38,498 nt of DNA. It comes from Oxalobacteraceae bacterium. GTDB taxonomy: Bacteria; Pseudomonadota; Gammaproteobacteria; Burkholderiales; Burkholderiaceae_D. A program made the translations under genes and the position numbers. Positions 16,885 to 24,683 of the stretch are shown here, one piece after another. The stretch is taken from assembly GCA_027484285.1 (NCBI GenBank), contig JAIXTG010000249.1, positions 1 to 38,498 on the forward strand, in the 5' to 3' direction. How positions within the stretch are numbered: position 1 is the stretch's first letter; every line of letters starts with the position of its first letter. The notes beneath the pieces are model-generated. The model made no database searches. It was not told the DNA's origin and saw only the letters and a list, made by a program, of their open reading frames with translations.

Positions 16885-17438
16885 CGGCCAAACCTGACAA
16901 AGATGCGATTCGGCGGCGGCAGGCCTTGGGCGGCGGCCAGTGCCGCATCCTCGCGCTGCACGTCAAACCGTAGCCGGTCGCGCAGCTTCAAAAGATCGGG
17001 AATCGACAGGTACTTCAGCTGCCGGCCATTGATTTCGTACTCGGCCACCTCGCTGCTGGCCCGGTTGCCCAGCACTGCCTCGACCGCATCGAGCATCTTG
17101 CGCGCCGCGCTGCGGTCATCGAGCGTGGCAGCGGAGAACGCCGGCTCGATCGTGATGCGCCCGGACGCGACGGTAAATACCTGCCCAGCCTTCGACACCT
17201 GCGCGCGCCACGCATAGTCGCCCGCTGACCACAGGGCGCTCGTGGCTGCCGGCACGTTGACCAGAAAATCGTCACCCTGCGCCGAGGCGGCAATCGTCAC
17301 CTTGCCGGCGGCATTGATCAGCGTATAGGCCAGCGTCCAGCCATCGCCGGCTGGATAGTCGTGCAGCAACCGGGTCCACTGGATCGTGTCGCCGGCAATG
17401 ACGCGGGCGGGTTCAAGGGAAGGAATGGGAAAGGCCAT
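16881..17438 (-). CDS. putative head completion/connector protein
   Basis: 185 residues between TerL and portal, where lambda has gpW. The N-terminal two-thirds is an Ig-like beta segment (IQWTRLLHDYPAGDGWTLAYTLINAAGKV). The C-terminus (SEVAEYEINGRQLKYLSIPDLLKLRDRLRFDVQRE) has the EYxINGRxLxxLSIPDLLxLR pattern seen in gpW-like or small head-completion proteins of siphophages. It overlaps the portal by ATGA. I see no ribosome site before ATG 17438; the upstream 45 bases hold a decapitated copy of the capsid gene's start region. The function is inferred from position and the C-terminal motif. Confidence 0.68.
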   Translation of the reverse strand: MAFPIPSLEPARVIAGDTIQWTRLLHDYPAGDGWTLAYTLINAAGKVTIAASAQGDDFLVNVPAATSALWSAGDYAWRAQVSKAGQVFTVASGRITIEPAFSAATLDDRSAARKMLDAVEAVLGNRASSEVAEYEINGRQLKYLSIPDLLKLRDRLRFDVQREDAALAAAQGLPPPNRIFVRFGR

Positions 17439-17480
17439 GAACGCAAATTGGGTGTTTGGGGCCAGTGTCGTTGATTTAGG

Positions 17481-17509
17481 ATGAAATTTTCATGCACTTG
17501 ATTTCACCA
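17481..17509. repeat. copy 2 of the duplicated start-region element
   Basis: Directly after the stop of the Mor-like gene, the minus strand repeats GGTGAAATC-NNN-TGCATGAAAATTTCA. Here the ATG opens only a five-codon peptide (MKISS, then stop) instead of a gene. Confidence 0.75.
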
Positions 17510-17812
17510 TCACGGGCTTTTCAAGATTTGCTTGATACGACGTTCAGATAAGTTGTAACGGCGTGACAGAAAACTAATGCGTTCCCCGGCAAGGTAGTCG
17601 CGAACTATCGCGTCATTCCTTTGACTTCGCATGGAATCGGTAATTTTGGCGATGTAGCAAATCCTGCTGTATTCACCGGCCCAATCATGACGGACTTCTT
17701 TCGCAATCCTAAGCGCTACGTCGACTGACATATCAGGCAACTGCTCAACCAGTCGGCGGATCACGTCGTCGACAATATCGTCCTGAGATTTTGGCTTTTT
17801 CTGTCTCACCAT
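17510..17812 (-). CDS. Mor/HTH-like DNA-binding protein in the structural operon
   Basis: 100 residues, strongly charged. The C-terminal third (RNDAIVRDYLAGERISFLSRRYNLSERRIKQILKS) is a helix-turn-helix of the Mor/C transcription activator type, in which RNxxIxxDYLAG and LSERxIxxIL are characteristic. Mor-type proteins bind DNA as dimers and activate middle or late phage promoters. The N-terminus (DIVDDVIRRLVEQLPDMSVDVALRIAKEVRHDW) is helical, fitting a dimerisation domain. It overlaps the TerL 3' end by seven bases. Its site inside the packaging/head operon, rather than in the early region, is unusual. Confidence 0.75.
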   Translation of the reverse strand: MVRQKKPKSQDDIVDDVIRRLVEQLPDMSVDVALRIAKEVRHDWAGEYSRICYIAKITDSMRSQRNDAIVRDYLAGERISFLSRRYNLSERRIKQILKSP

Positions 17813-19845
17813 GTTCGTCCTGTCATCGGTCGGCGGTTAGTCATCTGGCGCGCAGGCGCCGGTTTCGGAGGCGGTACGTCGGCAGGCGCCGAGGCCTCGA
17901 CGGACGCGGGGCTCGGCGCGGCGGCCATGGCGAACAGGTCGGCCACGCGCGGGGCGATGCGCTCCTCGCGACGTGCCCATGCTGGCTCGCGCATGGTCTG
18001 GATGCCGAGGTAGCAGGCGGCGGCATACGCATAGATGGCGCAGTCGAGCGCTTCGTTGCGACGCCCGGCCGGCTTGAACCACTCGAGCTTGGCGTGGCCC
18101 TTGATGTACTTGGTGGCCAGCCGCTCCGCAGTCAGCTGCTCGAACTCGTCGGTACTGACCAGCGCGGCGGGCAGGTGCACATAGCCGGGACCGGACTGCG
18201 CCAGTCGCAGGCGGCCATAGAGCAAATGCTTGGCGGTGTCGGTGCCGATTAGCCAGAGCTTCAGGCCGCGGGGAAGCACCTTGCCGCGCCAGGACACGTC
18301 GACGGTCGAGGGCTTGCCGATGATCGGCCGGTTGCCCTGGCTAGCGCCCTTGATGGCCAGCACATGCTCGGCCGCATGCGCGCGGCAGTACTGGTAGACC
18401 GACTGCGTGTTGTGGCCGCCGGTGTCGATCGCGCAGGCCTCGACGGACAGCTGCCGGCCGCTGGCGTGTGCCAGCCCCTGCCGGCGCAGCTCGGTCAGGC
18501 GCGCCCAGGGCGACTCGGGCACCAGCTCGTCAAGGTTGGGATCGCCGTAGAGCACATGCCGATCGATCAGCCACGATTCCTCGCCGCGACCAAACGCCCA
18601 GCTCCGGACCTCGAGGCGGTCCGGCTGCACGTCGACGCCCATCGTCAGCATCAGGCTGCCGGCCGGCAGCCTCCCCAACGGGTAGTCTTCGGCACGGCGC
18701 GCCAGCTCATGATGCTGGATCTTGTCGCCCTGCTCTTCCCAGGTCTCGGCCAAGCGGGTATTGATGAACGCACGAAGCTTTGATTGGTCACCCGTCTTTG
18801 CCAGTTCGCGTGCTGCAACCCATTCCTCGACCAGCTCACGCCAGGACAGAAATCCCAGCGGCGAGTACAACGAGTTCAAGTGGTAGCCGCGTCGTTTTGC
18901 ATTTGCGTCGGGATTGGCGGCAATCCATCGTGCCTGACCGCCCAGCTCGGCACATTTCAGAAATTGCGGCTTTTGGTGTTCATGGATGACGCAGCCGTTG
19001 TGGCGGCAGACATAGTGCGCCGTTGCTGGCAGATGAAGTCCGTCACCGGTCTTGTCCCATTTGATGCCGTAGTTTTTATCAGCACCCCACTCAAGAACCT
19101 GCAATTCGCCGCAGGATGGACAGGCAATGTGATAGCGTCGCTGGTCGGTTTGCAAAAACGCGTCCTCGATTCGCGACATCCCCTTGATCGTCGGCGTTGA
19201 CGTCTTCAGACGTTTGCGGCGCGCGAACGTCGACTGTCGCGCCTCTGCCAGGCTAATCGGGTCGCCCTCGCCGTCGACATCCAATGGATAAGCGTCTATC
19301 TCATCGAAAAAAATGTCTCGGATCGGCATCGAGCGCAGGCCCGCCGCGCTGTTGGCCCCGGCGATCACCATGAACCCACCGGTGTATTCTTTGAGCAAAA
19401 TGGTGTTGGCGTCGTCCCGAGAACGGTTTTCCTTTACTTTGGTTCGCAGTACCGACGACTCCTCAATCATTGGCGTTAGTCGCTGCCGGCTGAACCGTTT
19501 GGCCACATCCATCGTTGGCTGGACAATCATCAACGGTCCGGGCTGCATGTCGATAATTGATCCGATCCAGTTTGCGCCTACCGTCGTTTTGCTGGTCTGC
19601 GCGCCCCACATCAGCACGACTTCTTCGACCTTAGAGTATGGGGAAAGCGCATCTTGCGGCTCCAAGGCATAAGGCGTTCGAGATACCCGGTACAGCCCGG
19701 GTTCGGCCGAGTCCTTTGCCGATAGCACACGGTGCTTCTCAGCCCAGTCGGTGACGGTCAGACGTGGTGGCGGCGCCAGATAAGTGGCCAACAAATCACG
19801 CACCAATTTTTCGGCACGAATTTCGTCGCTGAGTACCGTACTCAT
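17806..19845 (-). CDS. terminase large subunit, lambda gpA family
   Basis: ATPase-nuclease motor that cuts and packages DNA into proheads. 679 residues. The ATPase part shows a Walker-A-like loop MWGAQTSKTTVG near 80 and a Walker B IRDIFFDEIDAYP near 185. A zinc-ribbon-like pair (CPSCGELQ and CRHNGC) lies around 240-285, and the nuclease part begins near MGVDVQPDRLEVRSW (about 405) with CAIDTGGHNTQSVYQYC (about 465), as in gpA. The C-terminal 50 residues are Ala/Pro-rich. Its ATG overlaps the TerS stop (ATGA). A gpA-type enzyme predicts cohesive ends and a cos site. Confidence 0.96.
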   Translation of the reverse strand: MSTVLSDEIRAEKLVRDLLATYLAPPPRLTVTDWAEKHRVLSAKDSAEPGLYRVSRTPYALEPQDALSPYSKVEEVVLMWGAQTSKTTVGANWIGSIIDMQPGPLMIVQPTMDVAKRFSRQRLTPMIEESSVLRTKVKENRSRDDANTILLKEYTGGFMVIAGANSAAGLRSMPIRDIFFDEIDAYPLDVDGEGDPISLAEARQSTFARRKRLKTSTPTIKGMSRIEDAFLQTDQRRYHIACPSCGELQVLEWGADKNYGIKWDKTGDGLHLPATAHYVCRHNGCVIHEHQKPQFLKCAELGGQARWIAANPDANAKRRGYHLNSLYSPLGFLSWRELVEEWVAARELAKTGDQSKLRAFINTRLAETWEEQGDKIQHHELARRAEDYPLGRLPAGSLMLTMGVDVQPDRLEVRSWAFGRGEESWLIDRHVLYGDPNLDELVPESPWARLTELRRQGLAHASGRQLSVEACAIDTGGHNTQSVYQYCRAHAAEHVLAIKGASQGNRPIIGKPSTVDVSWRGKVLPRGLKLWLIGTDTAKHLLYGRLRLAQSGPGYVHLPAALVSTDEFEQLTAERLATKYIKGHAKLEWFKPAGRRNEALDCAIYAYAAACYLGIQTMREPAWARREERIAPRVADLFAMAAAPSPASVEASAPADVPPPKPAPARQMTNRRPMTGRTW

Positions 19846-20318
19846 TTGCTCACCTCAATAGTTTTGTCCTGCGCCATCGCCAATCGCACCAGCGCCTGGT
19901 TCAATTCCCCCATCAGTAGGTCATGCACTATCGCCGGGTCGGACTCTGCTGCCAGTGCTGGAGCCATGCGAGCAGGAACCTGCAGGATTGCCTCGCGCGT
20001 GGTTGAAATCAACGAAGCCAAAGCCGCGCGGATTACTTCGACTCGGATCAATTCGCTTCGCTGTTCGGCCTCCTTTAATTCGGCCAAATTGGCGTCCGCA
20101 ATTTCACGTCGCGTACGCGCTGCCTGATAGTCTTCATCCAAGTCAGAACAATCCATGCCGTGCACCGCACGTTTTGCCGGATTTTGGTGTTGGTCACGCC
20201 AAGCCTTGGCCGCTTCAATGCTGGTGGTTGGCATACCCTCGCGGATGAGTTGAGAGACCCGCTGCTGCGATATCCCCAGCCCGTCGGCGATTTGTTTTTG
20301 CGTTGGCGAATCCGTCAT
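19842..20318 (-). CDS. terminase small subunit, Nu1-like
   Basis: DNA-recognition subunit of terminase (158 residues). The N-terminal winged-helix motif is visible (KQIADGLGISQQRVSQLIREGMP, about 7-30), followed by a helical domain with a charged stretch (YQAARTRREIADANLAELKEAEQRSELI). It overlaps TerL by four bases. No clear ribosome site precedes ATG 20318. The 173 bases between this start and the opposed gene at 20492 hold several GC dyads (for example GGAGG with CCTCC, AGGCG with CGCCT) and are the natural place to look for cos, but no cos sequence is recognised. Confidence 0.9.
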   Translation of the reverse strand: MTDSPTQKQIADGLGISQQRVSQLIREGMPTTSIEAAKAWRDQHQNPAKRAVHGMDCSDLDEDYQAARTRREIADANLAELKEAEQRSELIRVEVIRAALASLISTTREAILQVPARMAPALAAESDPAIVHDLLMGELNQALVRLAMAQDKTIEVSK

Positions 20319-20491
20319 ATAAACAAGGCAAAGTTTTTTGTACCTACTAGCGCGATTGCGCGGTTCGAATTACCCGTATGCGGCGCTTTGCAGGAGGACC
20401 CGAACTGGGGGCCTCCCGAAAGAGCAGGCGAGCCCTCCGCCTGATGCACAATGCAGTTTCCACACCCCATTGCGAACCAAGCGGAGGACTC

Positions 20492-20767
20492 ATGACTGAC
20501 AAAGAAAGGGACGACCTGATCACATCACTGGCCGACACGCTGATGCACACTCGGGCTGAGCTCGACGCAATGCGTACGGTCGTCATCGGTCTGCTCCGCG
20601 GTCTGGCCGACCAGCCCATTGACCACGCAGCCATTGCAGGGCGAATTGCAGGAGCAATCGAAGGCGACGAAGCCGCCTCACTGAACTCGCTGATGAACGA
20701 CCAGATGCTTGCGCTGCGCGAACACTGGATGACATTGCTGCTGCCGCCGATTTACCGGCCTCGCTAG
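20492..20767 (+). CDS. small hypothetical protein, opposed to the late operon
   Basis: 91 residues from ATG 20492, which has a near-perfect GGAGGA ribosome site 4 bases upstream; the track's earlier start (20378) lacks one. The protein is helical (DDLITSLADTLMHTRAELDAMRTVVIGLLRGLADQ) with no recognised motif. It is the only plus-strand gene between int and hicA, so any leftward transcript from primase to terminase runs antisense to it. The strong ribosome site supports it as a real, independently expressed gene. Confidence 0.65.
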   Translation: MTDKERDDLITSLADTLMHTRAELDAMRTVVIGLLRGLADQPIDHAAIAGRIAGAIEGDEAASLNSLMNDQMLALREHWMTLLLPPIYRPR

Positions 20768-20842
20768 CCAGTTTCATTGCTTTTGATTGCCGCGTCGATG
20801 ACGAGTGGCGCCTGACCGATTGGCGAGGGAAAGGTTTCATCT

Positions 20843-21616
20843 TCACACCCCCATCATCTTGCGGATTCGGTAGCTCAGCCGGCGCTCGAAGTACGCGTCC
20901 GCCTGCGCGCCCTTCAATACGGCCGCAAACGACAGCCGCGGCTTGTAATCGGGCTCGCGCACGAACATCAGCACCGGCCGCACGTCCACGCCATACGCGC
21001 CCTGCCGCGCCCAGATGCCCGGCGCCAAGTGCGATGCACGGTTGTCGCGCAGCGCGCCATAGGACACGAAGAACGCCAGTCCGTTGTTCTTGCGCGCGAG
21101 GTTCTTCTTGCGTCGCTCGGTCATGTTGGCGCGGTAGCCCTGCTCGCCAAACGCGGCAAAGTACGACAGCAGCTGCACGACGAACGGGCCGCGCATGTTG
21201 CCGCGACCATCGTCGGAGCCGGGAAACGGCGTCTCGGGAATGGCGGTCACAAAGCCCGGCGGCAGGATGCCGGCATTGCGCAGTGCCACTTCGCTGCGTT
21301 TCAAGCGCCGCCGTCCGCCATCGACCTGCGCCTTCAGGATCGATTGCGGGTCAGTGCCAGCTTTGCCGTAATAGGTCGGGGCAATCTCGGCCACCAGCGC
21401 TGCCTTCGTCGCGCGCTTTACCTGCACGCTGCGCAGGATGTACGGCGTCGGTCGGTCGAACTGGCGGGCAATCTCGTCCTGCATCTCGCGCCTGACCTGA
21501 AACGCCGTGTCGGTCATCGCGGTGGCGACTGCCTCGCGGAACTGCTCGCCGCTCATCTTCGCCAGCAGCTGGCTGACCTTCTGCAGTCCTTGCGTGCGGA
21601 TCTGAAAGTCCATCAT
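20843..21616 (-). CDS. minor tail protein Z-like (tail completion)
   Basis: 257 residues with the layout of lambda gpZ family proteins. The N-terminus is helical (GLQKVSQLLAKMSGEQFREAVATAMTDTAFQVRREMQDEIARQFDRPTPYILRSVQVKRATK), where Z proteins carry a GLxxhxxxLs...A.....VArxfnrPTPyh pattern. Basic residues (RRKKNLARKNN) and the ending YFERRLSYRIRKMM follow. Z completes the tail end that meets the head. In lambda it sits between FII and the tube gene, but here it lies upstream of the terminase. It overlaps the 83-aa gene by ATGA. Confidence 0.72.
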   Translation of the reverse strand: MMDFQIRTQGLQKVSQLLAKMSGEQFREAVATAMTDTAFQVRREMQDEIARQFDRPTPYILRSVQVKRATKAALVAEIAPTYYGKAGTDPQSILKAQVDGGRRRLKRSEVALRNAGILPPGFVTAIPETPFPGSDDGRGNMRGPFVVQLLSYFAAFGEQGYRANMTERRKKNLARKNNGLAFFVSYGALRDNRASHLAPGIWARQGAYGVDVRPVLMFVREPDYKPRLSFAAVLKGAQADAYFERRLSYRIRKMMGV

Positions 21617-21864
21617 CCCTCCCTGGCTGGTGCTTCAACCGGCTCGATGCGCGCAGCGTCGCGTTCATCCCAGCGCACGCAGTAGCTGCCCCGCGTCGGT
21701 GCCGTACCAATTACGTGGCCGTTCTCGCGCGCGACAAAGCAAGGCTCGCCGGCCAGTCCGCGGCGGATCTGGCCATGGATCGATTCCTTGCCAAAGGCCG
21801 CCACCATCTGGTCAACCCAGTCGGCAATGGTCGGCATCTTTTCGCGCAGTTCCTTTTGTTTCAT
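21613..21864 (-). CDS. small hypothetical phage protein
   Basis: 83 residues. It starts MKQKELREKMPTIADWVDQMVAAFGKESIHGQIRRGLAG and ends in the beta-like segment PCFVARENGHVIGTAPTRGSYCVRWD. I do not recognise the family. It opens the leftward gene pair with the Z-like protein (ATGA overlap) and begins 5 bp after the left arm of the candidate origin repeat. A role in DNA handling is possible from position alone. Confidence 0.65.
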   Translation of the reverse strand: MKQKELREKMPTIADWVDQMVAAFGKESIHGQIRRGLAGEPCFVARENGHVIGTAPTRGSYCVRWDERDAARIEPVEAPAREG

Positions 21865-21868
21865 TTAC

Positions 21869-22124
21869 TGAAACCCTTCAACCCTTCAACTACTGTTCAC
21901 CTTCAAAAGCCGCACCAGTACTAGCTTTGTGGATAGTTGAAGTGTTGAAGGGTTTAAAGTGAAGTTGACCCAATGATTTATTCACAGCATTCCTTTGTTG
22001 CGCTCACGCGCGCGCGCACGCGAATGTCATGGAAAAAAACTGTCCATACTCTTCAACAGTCCACAACGCCAGCATCCATGCGGGTTTTCGTGTTGAACAG
22101 TTGTTGAAGGGTTGAAGGGTTTCA
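21869..22124. repeat. iteron-rich inverted-repeat region, candidate replication origin
   Basis: Arms of 31 bp at 21869-21899 and 22094-22124 are inverted copies identical at 30 of 31 positions, each holding tandem CCCTTCAAC units (GTTGAAGGG on the other strand). Further GTTGAAG units lie between them near 21936-21958, with an isolated CTTCAAC near 22053. A short alternating CG run (cgcgcgcgcgc) and A/T-rich patches are also present. The region directly follows the P4-alpha-like primase-helicase gene, whose stop lies in the right arm. P4-type proteins bind short iterons near their genes, so an origin is a reasonable inference. A long-armed hairpin in mRNA is the alternative. Confidence 0.6.
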
Positions 22125-24683
22125 TTCGCTGGCCTGGTCAAATACGTGCCGATACTTCTTCAATGCGTCGTCAAATAACGACGATGCCCCCTCGACCCAC
22201 TCGACCCGCGACCGATCGGCCGGCTGCTCGCCGACCAGATAGACGGTGCGCTGCTTCACGTCCGCCGCCAGCTCGTACTTGATGACGGTCCGGTGCACGA
22301 GGCCGGCGGCGACCCGGTCGATCGAGCGCCCGAACATCGTCTGGCTGACCGGGAAGCGCTCGCCGTTCAAGTGCGACCAGCGCGCATAGCCCAGGTACAG
22401 CTGCATGGCCGAGCAGCAGATGAACGGCAGCGGCAGGAAGCCGCCGGACCATTCGCGAAAGAAGCGCTCCGGCGCCGACAGCCCCAGCGAGATCAGCCGC
22501 TCGCGCGCATCGGTCTCGATCGGCTTGGTGTGCTCGGTGAAGTCACCCAGGTCGACCTCGTGTTTCAGGAAGTGGTAGAACGCGGCGATGCCGCCGGCGG
22601 CGGCTTGCTCGGCCACGGCCCGGTAGAACTCCGGCTCGCGCTTGGGCGGCGTCCACAGCACCAGGTACCGACGGTCGGACTTGTCCAATGCCAGCGGCTG
22701 CAGCTCGTTGGACAGGAACACGAAGTTCATGTGGTTCGACTCGGCGCGCTCGGGCATCCCTTTCGGGTTGATCATGATGACGTCGCCGGTGACCATCGCC
22801 TTCAGCTTGCCCTTCAACTGCCGCAGCTCCGAGCGGGTGACGACCTCGTCGGCGACGACGAAGAGCTTTTTCGAGGCCCATTCGTTGAACTGGCCCTCGA
22901 TCTGCGCGTTGCCGATCACCGCGCCGTATTCGCCGTAGATCTCGCGCATGACGGTTTCGAAGAACAGGTTCTTGCCGCTGCCCTCGTCGCCATGGATGAT
23001 GATCGACGTCTTCATCTTCGCGCCCGGATGCTGCAGCGGATACGCGAGCCAGCGCAGCACCCACGCCAGCACGTTGGCGTCGTCGTTGCAGAGGAACTTG
23101 ATCAGTTCGACGATCTGCCGGCAGTCGCCCTTTTTCGGCGTGAGCTTGAAACCATCGAACAAGTTGACCGTCGTGGCCGGGTCGCACGTCTCGGTTGGGT
23201 CAAAGACGACCTGATCCTGGTTGACCATCCGGCGTTCGGCATTGTTGAGCCAGAATTTGACCGCATCCGAGCCATACGCCAGACGCAAATGATTGACGCG
23301 GATGATGATGCGGTTGACCTCATCCCACGCGGTGTCGGTGCCGTAGATAAGCACGAAATGCGCGAGCAGGTGGTTGACCGCGTCCCAGTGCGCCTGCGTG
23401 AATTCCTTCTTCGGCCGACGCCTTTTCCCCCCGCCCCCGGCAGCCGCATCGGGCCCGCCCTCGTCGCTCCGGTCTTCTTTCGTGGAGGGGGCGGGAGTTT
23501 TGACCAGCGACAGCGGCGTGCGCGGCGGACGATCCGCCCCGGTCAACGCCTGGCGCAGCTGCTGCGCCACGGCCTCGAGACCGGCGGTCGCATGCAGGTC
23601 ATTGAAGTCGGTCAGCTTCTGGCTGCCCCGTTCCGCAAACACGGGCATTGCGACAGTGGCCGCGCCCACCAGGCGCGCCGCTTCGGTGGCTTTCGATACA
23701 CCGGCATTCTCGAAGCGCCGCGACAGCACAAGCCGGCCGCAGCGCGCATCAGCCACGATCATCGGCACGCCCTGGTCGTTGACATCTCGCCGTGCGGTGA
23801 CGGTGACGAGCTCGCCATCGGTGGCGCGCGGCCATGCGTGCTCCTGTCCGTCGACCGGCGGGGCGTCAGCCAACTGGAATTCGTCATCGAGCCACGCGGC
23901 ATAGCGCCCCTCGAGCTGGTCATCGTCGTCGGCAGCAAACACCAGGCGCAGCGATGGAAACTGCGTGCGCAGCGCACTGGCCACCGGTTTCAAGTTGCCC
24001 GCATCGAAGGCCACGACAACCGGCACCGAGCGCTCGAGCGCCATGCGAATCGTCGCGCCAGTTGCATAGCCTTCGCAGACGATCGCCACCGGTGTGGCCG
24101 CATCGACGGCGCCCAGCCGCAACGACGCGCCCGCCTTTTCGGTGCCACGGTTGAAGCGCTTGCTGCCGTCCGGCGCAATCTTTTGCAGGCCGACCAACTG
24201 CCGGCCCTCCGGCTCGTAGCGCACCATCGGCACCAGCAGCGTGCCGTCATCGGTGCAGCGCGCCGACTCGGGGTGGATGCCCTTGCGCTGCAGGTACGGG
24301 ACCGCATTGAATCGGGCCGGCTCAGCGGCTTCCCATTGGAGCTTGGCGCGGTTGGCCGCAAAACGCGCCAGCCGCGCGCGCTTGGCCTGCTCGCGCACTT
24401 CGATCTCGCGCTGGCGAGCTTCGGCGGCGGCCCGCTCTTCGGGCGAGATGCGTGCCCAGTCGACGTCGACCTTTGTCGCATTGTTCTCGGTGCCCTGCCA
24501 GCGCCCGAACGCACCACCAATGACGGACTGGCCGGACTTCAACGGAATCTCGCGCAGCACGTACCATGCCTTTTTCTGCGGCCCGAACCGGTGTACCTTG
24601 CCATCGAGGATCGGATGACCGGGCGGCGGCAATGGCAGGCCCGCGTGCTGCATCTGGTCGACCACTTGCGCCAGCGTCGTCAT
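22122..24683 (-). CDS. primase-helicase, TOPRIM plus SF3 helicase (P4 alpha-like)
   Basis: Replication initiator combining primase and helicase (853 residues). The N-terminal region to about 180 resembles the DUF7146/primase-associated part. A TOPRIM domain lies at about 199-255 with VAIVCEGYATG, VVVAFDAGN and LVFAADDDD, the acidic metal-binding positions. A charged, Gly-rich linker (about 385-428) separates it from a DUF5906/SF3 helicase with Walker A GDEGSGKN (565-572), Walker B KKLFVVADE (605-613) and a sensor motif MNFVFLSNELQP. It overlaps BRO-N by ATGA and reads from the C4-controlled leader. The iteron cluster just beyond its stop is its probable binding target. Confidence 0.93.
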   Translation of the reverse strand: MTTLAQVVDQMQHAGLPLPPPGHPILDGKVHRFGPQKKAWYVLREIPLKSGQSVIGGAFGRWQGTENNATKVDVDWARISPEERAAAEARQREIEVREQAKRARLARFAANRAKLQWEAAEPARFNAVPYLQRKGIHPESARCTDDGTLLVPMVRYEPEGRQLVGLQKIAPDGSKRFNRGTEKAGASLRLGAVDAATPVAIVCEGYATGATIRMALERSVPVVVAFDAGNLKPVASALRTQFPSLRLVFAADDDDQLEGRYAAWLDDEFQLADAPPVDGQEHAWPRATDGELVTVTARRDVNDQGVPMIVADARCGRLVLSRRFENAGVSKATEAARLVGAATVAMPVFAERGSQKLTDFNDLHATAGLEAVAQQLRQALTGADRPPRTPLSLVKTPAPSTKEDRSDEGGPDAAAGGGGKRRRPKKEFTQAHWDAVNHLLAHFVLIYGTDTAWDEVNRIIIRVNHLRLAYGSDAVKFWLNNAERRMVNQDQVVFDPTETCDPATTVNLFDGFKLTPKKGDCRQIVELIKFLCNDDANVLAWVLRWLAYPLQHPGAKMKTSIIIHGDEGSGKNLFFETVMREIYGEYGAVIGNAQIEGQFNEWASKKLFVVADEVVTRSELRQLKGKLKAMVTGDVIMINPKGMPERAESNHMNFVFLSNELQPLALDKSDRRYLVLWTPPKREPEFYRAVAEQAAAGGIAAFYHFLKHEVDLGDFTEHTKPIETDARERLISLGLSAPERFFREWSGGFLPLPFICCSAMQLYLGYARWSHLNGERFPVSQTMFGRSIDRVAAGLVHRTVIKYELAADVKQRTVYLVGEQPADRSRVEWVEGASSLFDDALKKYRHVFDQASE

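Noticed and set aside
15871-17217. 448-aa plus-strand ORF opposite the portal gene
   Set aside because: Antisense shadow of the portal and connector genes; composition is typical of reversed codons in GC-rich DNA.
20350-20380. ggttcgaatta, similar to a tRNA T-loop
   Set aside because: No acceptor, D-arm or anticodon stem can be built around it; no tRNA gene is supported anywhere in the window.
20583-20846. 87-aa minus-strand ORF downstream of the Z-like gene
   Set aside because: Ser/Arg-rich shadow of the 91-aa plus-strand gene with no start signal; it would also overlap the Z-like stop.
21869-22124. Repeat cluster considered as a CRISPR array
   Set aside because: Units are 7-16 bp, in both orientations, without regular spacers and without cas genes; iterons or an inverted repeat fit better.
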